Origin: Bacteroidota bacterium
GTDB taxonomy: Bacteria; Bacteroidota; Bacteroidia; Bacteroidales; UBA10428
Assembly: GCA_023442525.1 (NCBI GenBank)
Contig: JAEZZA010000011.1
Coordinates: 1 to 64,000, forward strand
Direction: 5' to 3'
Length of the DNA stretch: 64,000 bases
Part shown: in pieces, positions 40,883 through 50,354 of the stretch
Numbering within the stretch: the first letter of the stretch is position 1
Layout of the letters: every line of letters starts with the position of its first letter
Notes under the pieces: model-generated
Told to the model about the DNA's origin: nothing
Databases searched by the model: none
Seen by the model: only the letters and a program-made list of their open reading frames with translations
Position numbers and translations under genes: made by a program

Positions 40883-42367
40883 ATGCAGGCATTGGAAAAA
40901 TACTTTGAATCCTTTCGCAGCCAGATTATTGGAAACAATGCCTGCTTTGAATCCCCCTATGGTTTGATGAACATCAGGTATTTCGACTGGGTAGCCGGTG
41001 GACGCCTGTATAAGCCTATTGAGGATAAGATGGTTTCTGTATTTGGTCCTTTTGTTGCCAACACGCATACCGAAACCAGCGAGACCGGATGCCGGATGAC
41101 CCGTTGTTACAAATATGCTCACGATTGCATCAAAAAGCACGTGAATGCGGGTATTAACGACGTTATTATTACAGCCGGTTCCGGAATGACTTCAGTCGTA
41201 AACAAATTACAACGGATACTGAGTCTGCGGTACGGAAATACACGCGTGAGAGATCCGTTCGACCAGAGCGGAGGCAGGGATAAATCGGAAAAGCCGGTTG
41301 TTTTTATCACCCACATGGAACATCATTCCAACCAGACTTCATGGTACGAGACAATTGCAGACGTGGTGATGATACCACCTGATGACAATTTGATGATCGA
41401 TCCGGAAGCGTTGCGAAGGGTATTGAAAGATTATGCCGACCGGAAGTTCAAAATCGGAGCATTTACTGCATGCTCGAATGTGACCGGAATAGTAACCCCT
41501 TATCATGAACTGGCGGCCATTATGCATGAGCATCAGGGTTTATGCTTTGTCGATTTCGCAGCATCTGCACCCTATGTTGATATTAATATGCATCCTGCTG
41601 ATCCGCTGATGAAACTCGATGCCATTTACTTTTCGCCGCACAAATTTCTTGGCGGACCGGGTTCATCCGGAGTGCTGATTTTTGATCGCTCGCTGTATCA
41701 TTCCGATATTCCGGATAATCCGGGAGGAGGTACGGTCGACTGGACTAACCCGTGGGGAGAATATAAATACGTAGACGATATCGAATCGCGTGAGGACGGA
41801 GGCACACCCGGGTTTTTACAGGCCATACGCGCAGCTCTGGCTATTCAGCTTAAGGAACAAATGGGAACCGGTAATATTCTGACCCGCGAAGAACAACTGG
41901 TAGCTCTGGCTATGGAAGGACTCAGATCGATACCGGGGATCAGGATACTCGCCGGTAATGTCACCCACCGTTTGGGTATTATATCATTCTACCAAGTCGA
42001 TATTCATTTCAATCTGATTGTAAAATTACTATCCGACCGATTCGGGATACAGGTGCGCGGAGGTTGTGCATGTGCCGGAACTTATGGCCATTTCCTTCTC
42101 GAGGTAAGTTACGACCGTTCGCATCAGATCACAGAGAAGATTAGTCATGGTGATTTATCGGAGAAACCAGGCTGGGTGAGGCTGTCACTTCACCCCGTGA
42201 TGAAGGATGAGGAAATTCATTTCTTTATCAATGCCCTTAAAGAAATTGTGGCAAATTTCAATGATTGGAAAAAAGACTATATTTATGATTCCAAAAAAAA
42301 TGAATTTGCACACCGCTCCCTGGCCTGTAAAGACGAAGGGTGGATAAGGGAATGGTTTAAACTCTGA
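40883..42367 (+). CDS. aminotransferase class V / cysteine desulfurase-like protein
   Basis: This PLP enzyme of fold type I has 494 residues. Class V features: ITAGSGMTSVVNKLQRIL (PLP-phosphate region), EHHSNQTSW (His stacking on PLP), VDFAASAPYVDINMH (Asp), the Schiff-base Lys254 in FSPHKFLGGPGSSGVL, and a late cysteine cluster RGGCACAGTYGH, where SufS/NifS enzymes carry the reactive Cys. At 494 residues it is longer than SufS (about 405). Substrate unknown: cysteine desulfuration is possible but not shown. It begins 98 bases after tRNA-His and is followed after 5 bases by the GNAT-like gene. Confidence 0.85.
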   Translation: MQALEKYFESFRSQIIGNNACFESPYGLMNIRYFDWVAGGRLYKPIEDKMVSVFGPFVANTHTETSETGCRMTRCYKYAHDCIKKHVNAGINDVIITAGSGMTSVVNKLQRILSLRYGNTRVRDPFDQSGGRDKSEKPVVFITHMEHHSNQTSWYETIADVVMIPPDDNLMIDPEALRRVLKDYADRKFKIGAFTACSNVTGIVTPYHELAAIMHEHQGLCFVDFAASAPYVDINMHPADPLMKLDAIYFSPHKFLGGPGSSGVLIFDRSLYHSDIPDNPGGGTVDWTNPWGEYKYVDDIESREDGGTPGFLQAIRAALAIQLKEQMGTGNILTREEQLVALAMEGLRSIPGIRILAGNVTHRLGIISFYQVDIHFNLIVKLLSDRFGIQVRGGCACAGTYGHFLLEVSYDRSHQITEKISHGDLSEKPGWVRLSLHPVMKDEEIHFFINALKEIVANFNDWKKDYIYDSKKNEFAHRSLACKDEGWIREWFKL

Positions 42368-42372
42368 TTACA

Positions 42373-43560
42373 ATGACCCTGATTGAAGTAAACAACAAAG
42401 AAAGCGTAAGAGAATTTTTACAGACACCAAAGGATCTTTACAGAAATGATCCTTACTGGAGTTGTCCTCTCGATTTGGAAATCGAGAATACGTTCAATCC
42501 GGAAAAAAATACCTCATTCAAAAACGGCGGAGCCTGCCGTTGGGTCTTAAAAGACGGGAACGGTGCCCTCATTGGACGCATAGCCGCTTTTTACGACCTT
42601 AAGAAAGCAGCAGTTAACCGACAGCCAACCGGAGGCATTGGCTTTTTTGAGTGCATCAACAATCAGGATGCAGCCAACCTTCTTTTCGATAAAGCCAAAG
42701 AATGGCTGGCTTCTAATGGTATGGAAGCCATGGATGGCCCTATAAACTTCGGTGAAAATTTCGTTAACTGGGGCCTGCTGGCCGATGGTTTTATACACCA
42801 GGCATACGGCATGCCTTATAATTTTCCGTATTACAGGAATCTTTTTGAGAATTACGGATTCAAAACTTATTTCGAACAATTTACATTTCACGATCACTTT
42901 AGCCGTCCATATCCTGAACAGATGCGGAAATTCGGTGAAAGGTTCTGGAAAAAACCCGAATATTCATTCCGTCATTTTGAAATGAAAAATTCGGAAAAGT
43001 ACCTGAATGAGATGGTAGATATGTATAACAAGATCTGGTCGGATTTCCTTGAAAGTTACACTCCTCTTGAATACGACGATCTGTACGCTATTTTCCAGGA
43101 TGCCAAAGCAATTATCGATGAAGAGCTGATCTGGTTCGGATACCATAAAGATAAGCCGATCGGATTTCTCATTGCCTTCCCCGACGTAAACCAGGTGTTC
43201 CGTAAATTGAAAAACGGCAGGATGAACGTTTTCAATATTCTTAAATTTCTGTATTACCGCAAAAAAGTAACAAGAGCCCGGCTTCTTCTTTCGGGAGTGA
43301 TACCGGAATTTCAGCGCACCGGTGTAGTGGGTGGCATATACCTGAAATTGACCGATACGATGAGGCAAAAGGGGATGGAAGAGCTTGAACTTTCCTGGGT
43401 AGGTGATTACAATATCACGGTTAACCGTCTTTATGGACAGTTCGGCGCCATTAAAGCAAAAACACATGTAACCTTCAGGTACCTGTTCGATCGAAACGCT
43501 CCTTATGAACGTTTCAATAATCTGAGTTCAAAATATGAACGTGATCATAAAAGGGATTAA
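42373..43560 (+). CDS. GNAT-like N-acetyltransferase (YghO-type)
   Basis: This soluble protein of 395 residues has two acyltransferase-like halves. The first contains CRWVLKDGNGALIGRIAAFYD and AKEWLASNGMEAMDGPINF; the second contains LIWFGYHKDKPIGFLIAFPD, a possible acetyl-CoA loop in IPEFQRTGVVGGIYLKL, and ELSWVGDYNITVNRLYGQFG. The pattern resembles YghO-type proteins. Substrate unknown. It is in an operon with the class V aminotransferase (5-base gap), which suggests acylation of an amine product or a joint pathway, but that is inference. Confidence 0.78.
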   Translation: MTLIEVNNKESVREFLQTPKDLYRNDPYWSCPLDLEIENTFNPEKNTSFKNGGACRWVLKDGNGALIGRIAAFYDLKKAAVNRQPTGGIGFFECINNQDAANLLFDKAKEWLASNGMEAMDGPINFGENFVNWGLLADGFIHQAYGMPYNFPYYRNLFENYGFKTYFEQFTFHDHFSRPYPEQMRKFGERFWKKPEYSFRHFEMKNSEKYLNEMVDMYNKIWSDFLESYTPLEYDDLYAIFQDAKAIIDEELIWFGYHKDKPIGFLIAFPDVNQVFRKLKNGRMNVFNILKFLYYRKKVTRARLLLSGVIPEFQRTGVVGGIYLKLTDTMRQKGMEELELSWVGDYNITVNRLYGQFGAIKAKTHVTFRYLFDRNAPYERFNNLSSKYERDHKRD

Positions 43561-43567
43561 GTAAAAA

Positions 43568-43598
43568 TTTGTACTTTAAAATAGTTTGATTATCTTTG
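43568..43598 (+). promoter_or_regulatory. rpmE2 promoter with consensus -33 and -7
   Basis: TTTG (43568-43571), 19 nt, TATCTTTG (43591-43598): the best full match to the Bacteroidota housekeeping promoter in this window. Transcription would start near 43605, leaving a leader of about 24 nt. Confidence 0.75.
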
Positions 43599-43628
43599 CA
43601 ACCCGATTGTTAAAAGGACCAAGAAAAA

Positions 43629-43895
43629 ATGAAAAAAGGTATTCACCCCGAGAGCTACAGGCTGGTTGCCTTCAGGGATATGTCGAATGGTCATACTTTT
43701 GTAACCAGGTCGACTGCAGCGTCAAAAGAAACCGTTACACTGGAAGATGGAAAGGAATATCCGCTAATCAAGCTTGAAATTTCCAACACATCACATCCAT
43801 TCTACACCGGTAAGATGAAACTCGTTGACACAGCGGGTCGCGTTGATAAGTTCATGAACCGCTATAAGAAACATTACGACAAGAAAAAGCAGTAA
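43629..43895 (+). CDS. rpmE2: ribosomal protein bL31, type B
   Basis: This 88-residue protein of the large subunit has IHPESYRLVAFRDMSNGHTF, the insertion typical of type B, STAASKE, and ISNTSHPFYTGKMKLVDTAGRV then basic KKHYDKKK. No zinc-binding Cys residues are present, which defines the zinc-free type B. A Zur-type site is not evident. The gene is monocistronic, with a strong promoter and its own terminator. Confidence 0.97.
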   Translation: MKKGIHPESYRLVAFRDMSNGHTFVTRSTAASKETVTLEDGKEYPLIKLEISNTSHPFYTGKMKLVDTAGRVDKFMNRYKKHYDKKKQ

Positions 43896-43921
43896 TTGAG
43901 GTTGTTTGTTCGATATAATCC

Positions 43922-43963
43922 AACTCCGTTTTCATGAAAATGAGAACGGAGTTTTTGTTTTTT
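43922..43963 (+). terminator. rpmE2 terminator
   Basis: AACTCCGTTTTCAT (43922-43935), loop GAAA, ATGAGAACGGAGTT (43940-43953): a 14-bp stem with one G-T pair, followed by a T-rich tract to 43963. Confidence 0.88.
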
Positions 43964-44000
43964 GCGGCATCTACGGCCCATTTAAACGGTCTTAAAAATG

Positions 44001-44008
44001 TATATTTG
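44001..44008 (+). promoter_or_regulatory. -7 element of the GlmU-like gene
   Basis: TATATTTG matches TAnnTTTG and ends 16 nt before the ATG at 44025. TTTA near 43981 may be a weak -33 element. Confidence 0.5.
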
Positions 44009-44024
44009 TATAATTTAATGGATT

Positions 44025-45230
44025 ATGGAAGAAAAGCAACTGAATTATATTCTTTTCGATGATCACCTCCGCGATCACCTTCTTCCATTAACATTTACTC
44101 GCCCTGCTTGTGAAATCAGGGTGGGTATCATGACTATCCGCGAAAAATGGGAAAAGTGGACCGGTAAATCATTCTCGTATCATACGCAACAATATCTTTC
44201 AGAGAAATTTCCGCTCCGGACCGCGGATGACAACCTGTTTATAAACGGCAGCATTACTCCCAACGCCGGTTTGCTGAATGAGATCTTCGACCTGAAAACG
44301 GGTGAAGTACTCATGAACGACCTGATTTTTGTTGCAGGACGGCTTGGACAGGAGGAAGCCCTTGGATTTGACGGGCTGCCTCCCAGGGGATATAAACAAA
44401 AAGCTGTGAAATCGGGTTTTAATTACATAACTCGCATGTGGCAGATTTTCCGGAGTAATGGTATTGAACTCGAATCGGATTTTGAAATACTTACACGCGG
44501 CAGAAAAAGTGCACCTGTCAGCACTACAAACCGGTTGATTAAACCCGAGCTCATATTTGTCGAAGATGGCGCCGAACTTGAGTATGTTACACTCAACGCT
44601 ACACCCGGGCCTATTTATATCGGCCCTAAAACACTCATCATGGAGGGGACACTGATCCGGGGATCATTTGCATTATGCGAAGGATCGAAGGTAAGAATGG
44701 GAACGCGCATATATGGCCCCGCTACCGTGGGGCCATGGTCAAAAGCAGGTGGCGAAATCACGAATTCAGTAATTATGGGGTATTCGAATAAGGTTCACGA
44801 TGGATACCTCGGCAATTCGGTGATAGGTGAGTTTTGTAATATCGGAGCTGGTTCCAATACTTCGAATCTTAAAAATAACTACGCGCTTGTAAAAGTCTGG
44901 AATTACGCAACAGGTAAGTACGAAGATACCGACCTGCAGTTCTGCGGTCTGATGATGGGCGACTATTCGCGATGCGGCATCAACACCATGTTTAATACGG
45001 GAACTGTAGTGGGCATCAGCTCAAATTTATACGGAACGGGATATCTCGGAAACTATATTCCCTCGTTCACTTGGGGCGGGGCCGCCGGACTCGAGACATA
45101 CAAGCTCGATAAAGCCATCGAAACCATTCAGACCGGAATGAGTCTTCATCAGAAAGAATTTACCAGTACTGACCGCACAATCATTGAAAAACTTTTTATG
45201 TTAACCGGCCTGTACCGTAAATTGCCGTAA
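44025..45230 (+). CDS. alternative GlmU family nucleotidyltransferase/acetyltransferase
   Basis: This 401-residue protein belongs to the Bacteroidota alternative GlmU family, thought to make UDP-GlcNAc. The N-terminal half has the family start LNYILFDDHLRDHLLPLTFTRPACEIR and IMTIREKWEKW. The C-terminal half is a left-handed beta-helix of hexapeptide repeats (PIYIGPKTLIMEGTLIRG, GPATVGPWSKAGGEITN, NSVIGEFCNIGAGSNTS). The N-terminal half lacks the classical L-A-A-G-x-G-T-R-M pyrophosphorylase motif of true GlmU. It is followed by lon. Function is inferred from the family. Confidence 0.88.
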   Translation: MEEKQLNYILFDDHLRDHLLPLTFTRPACEIRVGIMTIREKWEKWTGKSFSYHTQQYLSEKFPLRTADDNLFINGSITPNAGLLNEIFDLKTGEVLMNDLIFVAGRLGQEEALGFDGLPPRGYKQKAVKSGFNYITRMWQIFRSNGIELESDFEILTRGRKSAPVSTTNRLIKPELIFVEDGAELEYVTLNATPGPIYIGPKTLIMEGTLIRGSFALCEGSKVRMGTRIYGPATVGPWSKAGGEITNSVIMGYSNKVHDGYLGNSVIGEFCNIGAGSNTSNLKNNYALVKVWNYATGKYEDTDLQFCGLMMGDYSRCGINTMFNTGTVVGISSNLYGTGYLGNYIPSFTWGGAAGLETYKLDKAIETIQTGMSLHQKEFTSTDRTIIEKLFMLTGLYRKLP

Positions 45231-45343
45231 CACATCTATAACTAATGGCACAAAGATTGATACTACCATCAAAATCATTTAATAGTTCGTTAACTGACAA
45301 ATTGACAAAATTTTTGTTAACTTCTTTGGAGGAAATATTTTCT

Positions 45344-47800
45344 ATGAGTAATTCTCATTTTAATAAGTTGAGCACCCTTTACCTGTCACCTGTTAATGAA
45401 GATACTGATTTTATTCCGCTAATTTCAGAAGAAGATGAAGAAAGCATTTCGATGACCAGTGTTCCGGATACACTGCCTATCCTGCCTCTCAGAAACACTG
45501 TTCTTTTCCCCGGAGTGATAATTCCCATCACTGTCGGAAGGGAAAAATCGATGAAATTAGTACGCGATATTTATCAGAAGAACAAGATAATAGGTACTGT
45601 TGCCCAGAAGGATCCGGGTATTGATGATCCCGAACCTGAAGAAATGTTTAATATTGGCACCATGGCACAGTTGCTCAGAATACTTGAGATGCCCGATGGC
45701 ACCACATCGGTGATTATCCAGGGGAAAAGGCGATTTGCCGTTAAAGAAGTTGTCAGCACCGAACCCTATTACCTTGCTAAGGTACAGGCTCTTGAAGATA
45801 TTAAGCCCCGCCGGAAAGATCATGAGTTTGAGGCCATTGTCGGATCGCTGAAGGATCTTTCTCTCAAAATTATTAAGCTATCAAGCAATATACCTCCTGA
45901 AACCTCTTTCGCCGTAAAAAATATTGAGAGCTCCGCTTTTCTCATCAATTTTATCAGCTCAAACAGCGATATCAGAATGCATGAAAAGCAGCACCTGCTT
46001 GAACAGAATAATCTGAAAAAGCGAGCCACCGAGTTGTTGCAATACCTCTCGCGCGAAGTGCAGATGCTTGAACTCAAGCATGATATCCAGACCAAGGTTA
46101 AAATTGACATGGATCAGCAGCAACGCGAGTATTTCCTGCACCAGCAAATGAAAACCATTCAGGACGAGCTTGGCGGGAATCCTATCGAGCAGGAGATCGA
46201 AGAGCTCAAAAATAAGGCGAAAAAGAAAAGGTGGAGCAAGGATGTCAGTGCATCATTTCAAAAGGAAGTAGATAAGCTTAACAGGCTGAATCCTGCCACC
46301 GGGGAGTATTCGGTTCAACTGAACTACCTGCAGACGATGCTTGAACTGCCCTGGAATGAATACACCCGGGATAATTTCGATCTGAAAAGGGCTATGAGGA
46401 TACTCGATAAGGATCATTTTGGCCTGGAAAAAGTTAAGGAACGTATCATTGAACACCTGGCCGTATTAAAACTCAAGGGTGATATGAAATCACCGATTAT
46501 CTGCCTCTGCGGTCCTCCGGGAGTAGGGAAGACATCACTGGGGAAATCGGTTGCCAAAGCCCTTAGCCGTAAGTACATCCGTATGTCGTTAGGCGGATTA
46601 CACGATGAGGCCGAAATAAGAGGTCACCGCAAAACCTATATCGGCGCCATGCCCGGCAGAATCATACAAAGCCTGAAAAAAGCCAAATCGGCCAATCCGG
46701 TTTTTGTACTCGATGAAATTGATAAAGTTGGTAAGGATTTTCACGGCGATCCTTCCTCTGCACTTCTCGAAGTGCTGGATCCGGAACAGAACAATGCCTT
46801 CTACGATAACTTTGTTGAACATGAATTCGATCTGTCGCGGGTATTGTTCATCGCCACCGCCAACACTACAACCAGCATAAATCCGGCCTTGCTCGACCGT
46901 ATGGAACTGATAAACATCAGCGGATATATCATCGAGGAAAAGGTGGAAATTGCTCGCAAGCATCTTCTTCCCAAGGAACTTGTCAATCACGGATTGAAAG
47001 ACGACGATATTGTATTGTCGAAAAAAGTACTCGAATACATGGTAGAGAATTATACACATGAATCCGGAGTTCGTGAACTCGACAAAACTATTGCCAAGCT
47101 TGTAAGAGTCATAGCACGTAAGGTGGCTATGGATGAGACATATAACAGGAAGCTCTCCGAAAAGGATATTGAAGCGATCCTGGGTGCCCCGAAATACATG
47201 AAGGATAAATACCAGGGCAATGAAATTGCTGGTGTTGTCACCGGACTGGCTTGGACGGCCTTTGGTGGAGAGATACTTTTTGTTGAAACAAGCCTCAGCA
47301 AAGGGAAAGGAAACCTTACTCTCACCGGAAATCTTGGCGATGTCATGAAGGAGTCTGCCGTTATTGCTCTCGAATACATCAAATCGCACAGTAATCTTCT
47401 GGATATTAAGCCCGAGATTTTCGAAAACTGGAATATACATATTCATGTCCCCGAAGGTGCTATTCCCAAGGACGGCCCTTCGGCCGGAGTAACCATGGCT
47501 ACATCCATTGCTTCGGCTATGACTCAGCGTAAGGTGAAACAAAACCTGGCTATGACGGGTGAAATAACACTTAGAGGAAGAGTATTACCTGTAGGTGGCA
47601 TAAAGGAAAAAATCCTTGCAGCAAAACGTGCCGACATCAAGGAAATAATTCTTTCCGAAGAAAACCGGAAAGACATAAATGAAATAAATGATATCTACCT
47701 GAAGGGCTTGAAATTCCATTTTGTAAAAAACATAATGGAAGTCTTTGAAAATGCCCTTCTCGAAGAACAGGTAGATAAACCGGTCAATTTTGTCAAGTAA
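45344..47800 (+). CDS. lon: ATP-dependent protease Lon
   Basis: Lon degrades misfolded and regulatory proteins in the cytoplasm. From the ATG at 45344 it has 818 residues: a LON substrate-binding domain (LPILPLRNTVLFPGVIIPI), AAA+ with Walker A GPPGVGKTS at 390-398 and Walker B VFVLDEIDKVG, and the protease domain with catalytic Ser713 in DGPSAGVTM and Lys754 in GGIKEKILAAKRA. I chose this start because GGAGGA lies 10 bases before it and the DFIPLISEEDEE segment follows as in relatives; an in-frame ATG at 45245 adds 33 residues. It follows the GlmU-like gene. Confidence 0.96.
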   Translation: MSNSHFNKLSTLYLSPVNEDTDFIPLISEEDEESISMTSVPDTLPILPLRNTVLFPGVIIPITVGREKSMKLVRDIYQKNKIIGTVAQKDPGIDDPEPEEMFNIGTMAQLLRILEMPDGTTSVIIQGKRRFAVKEVVSTEPYYLAKVQALEDIKPRRKDHEFEAIVGSLKDLSLKIIKLSSNIPPETSFAVKNIESSAFLINFISSNSDIRMHEKQHLLEQNNLKKRATELLQYLSREVQMLELKHDIQTKVKIDMDQQQREYFLHQQMKTIQDELGGNPIEQEIEELKNKAKKKRWSKDVSASFQKEVDKLNRLNPATGEYSVQLNYLQTMLELPWNEYTRDNFDLKRAMRILDKDHFGLEKVKERIIEHLAVLKLKGDMKSPIICLCGPPGVGKTSLGKSVAKALSRKYIRMSLGGLHDEAEIRGHRKTYIGAMPGRIIQSLKKAKSANPVFVLDEIDKVGKDFHGDPSSALLEVLDPEQNNAFYDNFVEHEFDLSRVLFIATANTTTSINPALLDRMELINISGYIIEEKVEIARKHLLPKELVNHGLKDDDIVLSKKVLEYMVENYTHESGVRELDKTIAKLVRVIARKVAMDETYNRKLSEKDIEAILGAPKYMKDKYQGNEIAGVVTGLAWTAFGGEILFVETSLSKGKGNLTLTGNLGDVMKESAVIALEYIKSHSNLLDIKPEIFENWNIHIHVPEGAIPKDGPSAGVTMATSIASAMTQRKVKQNLAMTGEITLRGRVLPVGGIKEKILAAKRADIKEIILSEENRKDINEINDIYLKGLKFHFVKNIMEVFENALLEEQVDKPVNFVK

Positions 47801-47884
47801 CCGGTATGATAATGCCACTTACCGATATTTGATTGGAATCACCGCGTCCATTTGATTATTTTACACCAAAATCATAAAAACTAT

Positions 47885-48418
47885 ATGAAAATGGCACCAG
47901 GATTAATTTGGGGTGTATTGCTCGTACTTATAGGTCTGGCAGTAATTTTCCGGGTATTGTTCAACGTGAATGTTTTTGGAGTTCTCTTTGCAGTGTTTTT
48001 GATCTTCGTCGGAGTGAGCATGCTCGTTGGTCGTCCCTGGGTGTTCAAAGGACATAGTGATGAAAAAACTACCATGTTTGATGACAGGATGAGGGAAGAA
48101 CAACCCAAAAACGGAACCGAGTACAATGTAATTTTTGGCCGGTCAGTTTACGATTTCAGAAATATTACATTCCCTGATAATGAACCGATTCGAATTAAAT
48201 TAAATACCATTTTCGGGAATTCGGTAATTCGTATCAATAAAAACACACCCGTAAAAATAAAATCCGATGCGGTATTTGCCGGAGCCACCATGCCCGATGG
48301 CAATACGGTTGCTTTTGGATCGATACAATATGCTACCGATACTTTCGGAGTTGCTCTTAATCAGCTCATCATCGACGCTCCCGTTATATTCGGGGCATTA
48401 CAGGTGAGGGCGGATTAA
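47885..48418 (+). CDS. LiaF/YvqF-like membrane protein
   Basis: The 177-residue product starts with two or three hydrophobic helices (LIWGVLLVLIGLAVIF; VFGVLFAVFLIFVGVSML) and continues with a soluble beta-helical domain like the C-terminal LiaF domain: NVIFGRSVYDFRN, KLNTIFGNSVIRINKNTP, KIKSDAVFAGATMPDG, IDAPVIFGALQVR. LiaF-type proteins regulate envelope-stress two-component systems in Firmicutes; in Bacteroidota the role is unknown. I prefer the ATG at 47885 over an in-frame TTG at 47852. It lies between lon and coaD. Confidence 0.82.
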   Translation: MKMAPGLIWGVLLVLIGLAVIFRVLFNVNVFGVLFAVFLIFVGVSMLVGRPWVFKGHSDEKTTMFDDRMREEQPKNGTEYNVIFGRSVYDFRNITFPDNEPIRIKLNTIFGNSVIRINKNTPVKIKSDAVFAGATMPDGNTVAFGSIQYATDTFGVALNQLIIDAPVIFGALQVRAD

Positions 48419-48459
48419 AAGACTTTTGTACTATCTTTACCTGTTAACGTACCACAGAT

Positions 48460-48939
48460 ATGCATGAAGACAAAATAAAGATTGCTGTTTTCCCGGGTTC
48501 TTTTGACCCTTTCACAATTGGTCACGAATCGGTGGTACGTCGGGCACTCGATATGTTCGACAGGGTTATTGTGGCTATCGGTTTTAACAGTACCAAATCA
48601 CGCTTTATACCTGTGGAGAGTAGTGCCGACAGCATTCGAAAAGTTTTTGAAGATACAGGTGGAAGAGTGGAAGTTATGGTTTTCACTGGCTTAACTGTTG
48701 ACCTTTGCAGGAAACTGAACTCTCGCTATATTCTCAGAGGCTTGCGTACGGCCGCGGATTTTGAATATGAAAGAGCCATTGCACAGACCAATAAGGCCAT
48801 GTATCCCGAAATTGAGACTGTGTTTTTACTAACTATTCCCGATCATACCCATATTAATTCATCCATAATTCGCGAAATTATTAAGCAGGGCGGTGATGCA
48901 AGCCAGTTTGTGCCTAAGAATTATAAACTGGATGTCTGA
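48460..48939 (+). CDS. coaD: phosphopantetheine adenylyltransferase
   Basis: CoaD makes dephospho-CoA from phosphopantetheine and ATP. The 159-residue product has the nucleotidyltransferase motif AVFPGSFDPFTIGHESVV (T19-x-G-H22), LNSRYILRGLRTAADFEYE, and HINSSIIREIIKQGGD near the C-terminus. Normal length. The thioredoxin-like gene follows after 5 bases, so the two are cotranscribed. A TATCTTTA about 20 bases before the ATG may be the -7 element. Confidence 0.97.
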   Translation: MHEDKIKIAVFPGSFDPFTIGHESVVRRALDMFDRVIVAIGFNSTKSRFIPVESSADSIRKVFEDTGGRVEVMVFTGLTVDLCRKLNSRYILRGLRTAADFEYERAIAQTNKAMYPEIETVFLLTIPDHTHINSSIIREIIKQGGDASQFVPKNYKLDV

Positions 48940-48944
48940 AAGTC

Positions 48945-50354
48945 ATGTTCCGGATTGTTCTCCTTTCAATAGCAGCATTCTGTATAGCTGGGCACATTGA
49001 TGCCGCGCAAACTGAAATCCGTGGAATCGACCTGTCGTATGCCGGTAAGGAAATCGTATTTTACAAAAAATCGGATATCATTACAGGGTCGGATGAAGTG
49101 ATTGTCCGACTTCATGTTTCCGATTCTGGTTTTTTCAGCACAACCATTGACATTCCCGGACCAACCCAGATTTATACATACCTCGGTATTTACCTTGGCT
49201 ATTTCTACGCGGAACCGGGCAAAGACTATGAAATAATATTGCCTGAATTTCACGAAAAATCGCCTGAAGACCTTCTCAATCCATATTTCGAACCGGTAGA
49301 GATTCATCTGGGCATTTCCAATTTCAGCAGCGAGGATATCAATATGCTTATCGTAATGTTTGAAGATGCCTATATTCCGTATTACGATAAACATGTGAAT
49401 TCCATTTACCGGGGGACAGATATCAAACAGATTGATGAGGATATTCAGCAGATTGAAAAATCATTTACCGGTTACACAAATACTTACTTCATTAATTACC
49501 GGAGATACCGCTACGGCATGTTGAAATTGCTCGCCAACCGGCAGCGCGTTCAGAGCCTGTCGGATGAGTATTTTAATAATCAACCCGTTTGGTATTCGAA
49601 TATCGCTTACATGGATCTTTTCAACCAGGTATTTCATAAATATTTTTCATTTTTCGGGCGAACCGAAGCGGGACGTAAAATTTTCATAGACATAAATGAG
49701 AAGGGAAGTTTCTACGAACTGAAATCAACCCTCAAGTTGAGCGGTAATTTTGATAATGACACTCTCATTGAAGCGGTGATACTGAAACAGTTGCACGACG
49801 AGTTTTATGGAAGCGAGTTTTCGCGTAACGGAATTATCCGAATACTGGACACCCTCATTCTCACTTCAGATATTGAAGAACATAAACGAATAGGACAAAA
49901 AATCAAATATAAGATCACCAGGTTGCAGAATGGATATGAACCTCCGTCATTTGAACTTGAGGATATCAATAATAAGGTTGTACGCCTGTCCGATCTGAAG
50001 GGCAGGTATGTGTATCTGAATTTTTGCACCTGTCAGAGTTATGCCTGCCTGAATGAATTCAACCTGCTTGCTCAGTTGCATCAGAGGCATAAAGAACGCA
50101 TCGATATTGTAACCATAACTACCGATCCTAAGGGAGAGGTATTGCGACGATTTCTTGAAAGTAATAAATACAACTGGCTGTTTTTATATTACGACAGGCA
50201 GCCTGAAGTTCTTAAAGAATACGATATAAGGGCTTTTCCGACCTATTTTCTGATCGCACCCGATGGAAAATTGATACTCAGTCCGGCGCCATCTCCATCC
50301 GAAAATTTTGAACAACGATTGTTTGAGATTATGAAATCGAGAGGCGACCTATAA
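48945..50354 (+). CDS. TlpA-like thioredoxin-fold protein with C-x-C motif
   Basis: This exported 469-residue protein has a signal peptide (MFRIVLLSIAAFCIAGHIDA) and an N-terminal domain (about 25-320) of unknown fold like the leader part of Bacteroidota TlpA proteins. A C-terminal thioredoxin-like domain (about 325-469) has FELEDINNKVVRLSDLKG, KYNWLFLYYDRQPEVLKEYD, and the cis-proline AFPTYFLIAPDG. The usual W-C-x-x-C is absent; instead the same place reads NFCTCQSYACLNEF, with Cys361, Cys363 and Cys368. It may act in periplasmic redox or metal handling. Its last 6 bases overlap the convergent NUDIX gene. Confidence 0.82.
   Translation: MFRIVLLSIAAFCIAGHIDAAQTEIRGIDLSYAGKEIVFYKKSDIITGSDEVIVRLHVSDSGFFSTTIDIPGPTQIYTYLGIYLGYFYAEPGKDYEIILPEFHEKSPEDLLNPYFEPVEIHLGISNFSSEDINMLIVMFEDAYIPYYDKHVNSIYRGTDIKQIDEDIQQIEKSFTGYTNTYFINYRRYRYGMLKLLANRQRVQSLSDEYFNNQPVWYSNIAYMDLFNQVFHKYFSFFGRTEAGRKIFIDINEKGSFYELKSTLKLSGNFDNDTLIEAVILKQLHDEFYGSEFSRNGIIRILDTLILTSDIEEHKRIGQKIKYKITRLQNGYEPPSFELEDINNKVVRLSDLKGRYVYLNFCTCQSYACLNEFNLLAQLHQRHKERIDIVTITTDPKGEVLRRFLESNKYNWLFLYYDRQPEVLKEYDIRAFPTYFLIAPDGKLILSPAPSPSENFEQRLFEIMKSRGDL

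Noticed and set aside
46598..47542. 314-codon frame antisense to lon
   Set aside because: It lies wholly inside the strongly conserved AAA+/protease region of lon and has no recognisable domain; it is a shadow of lon codon use.
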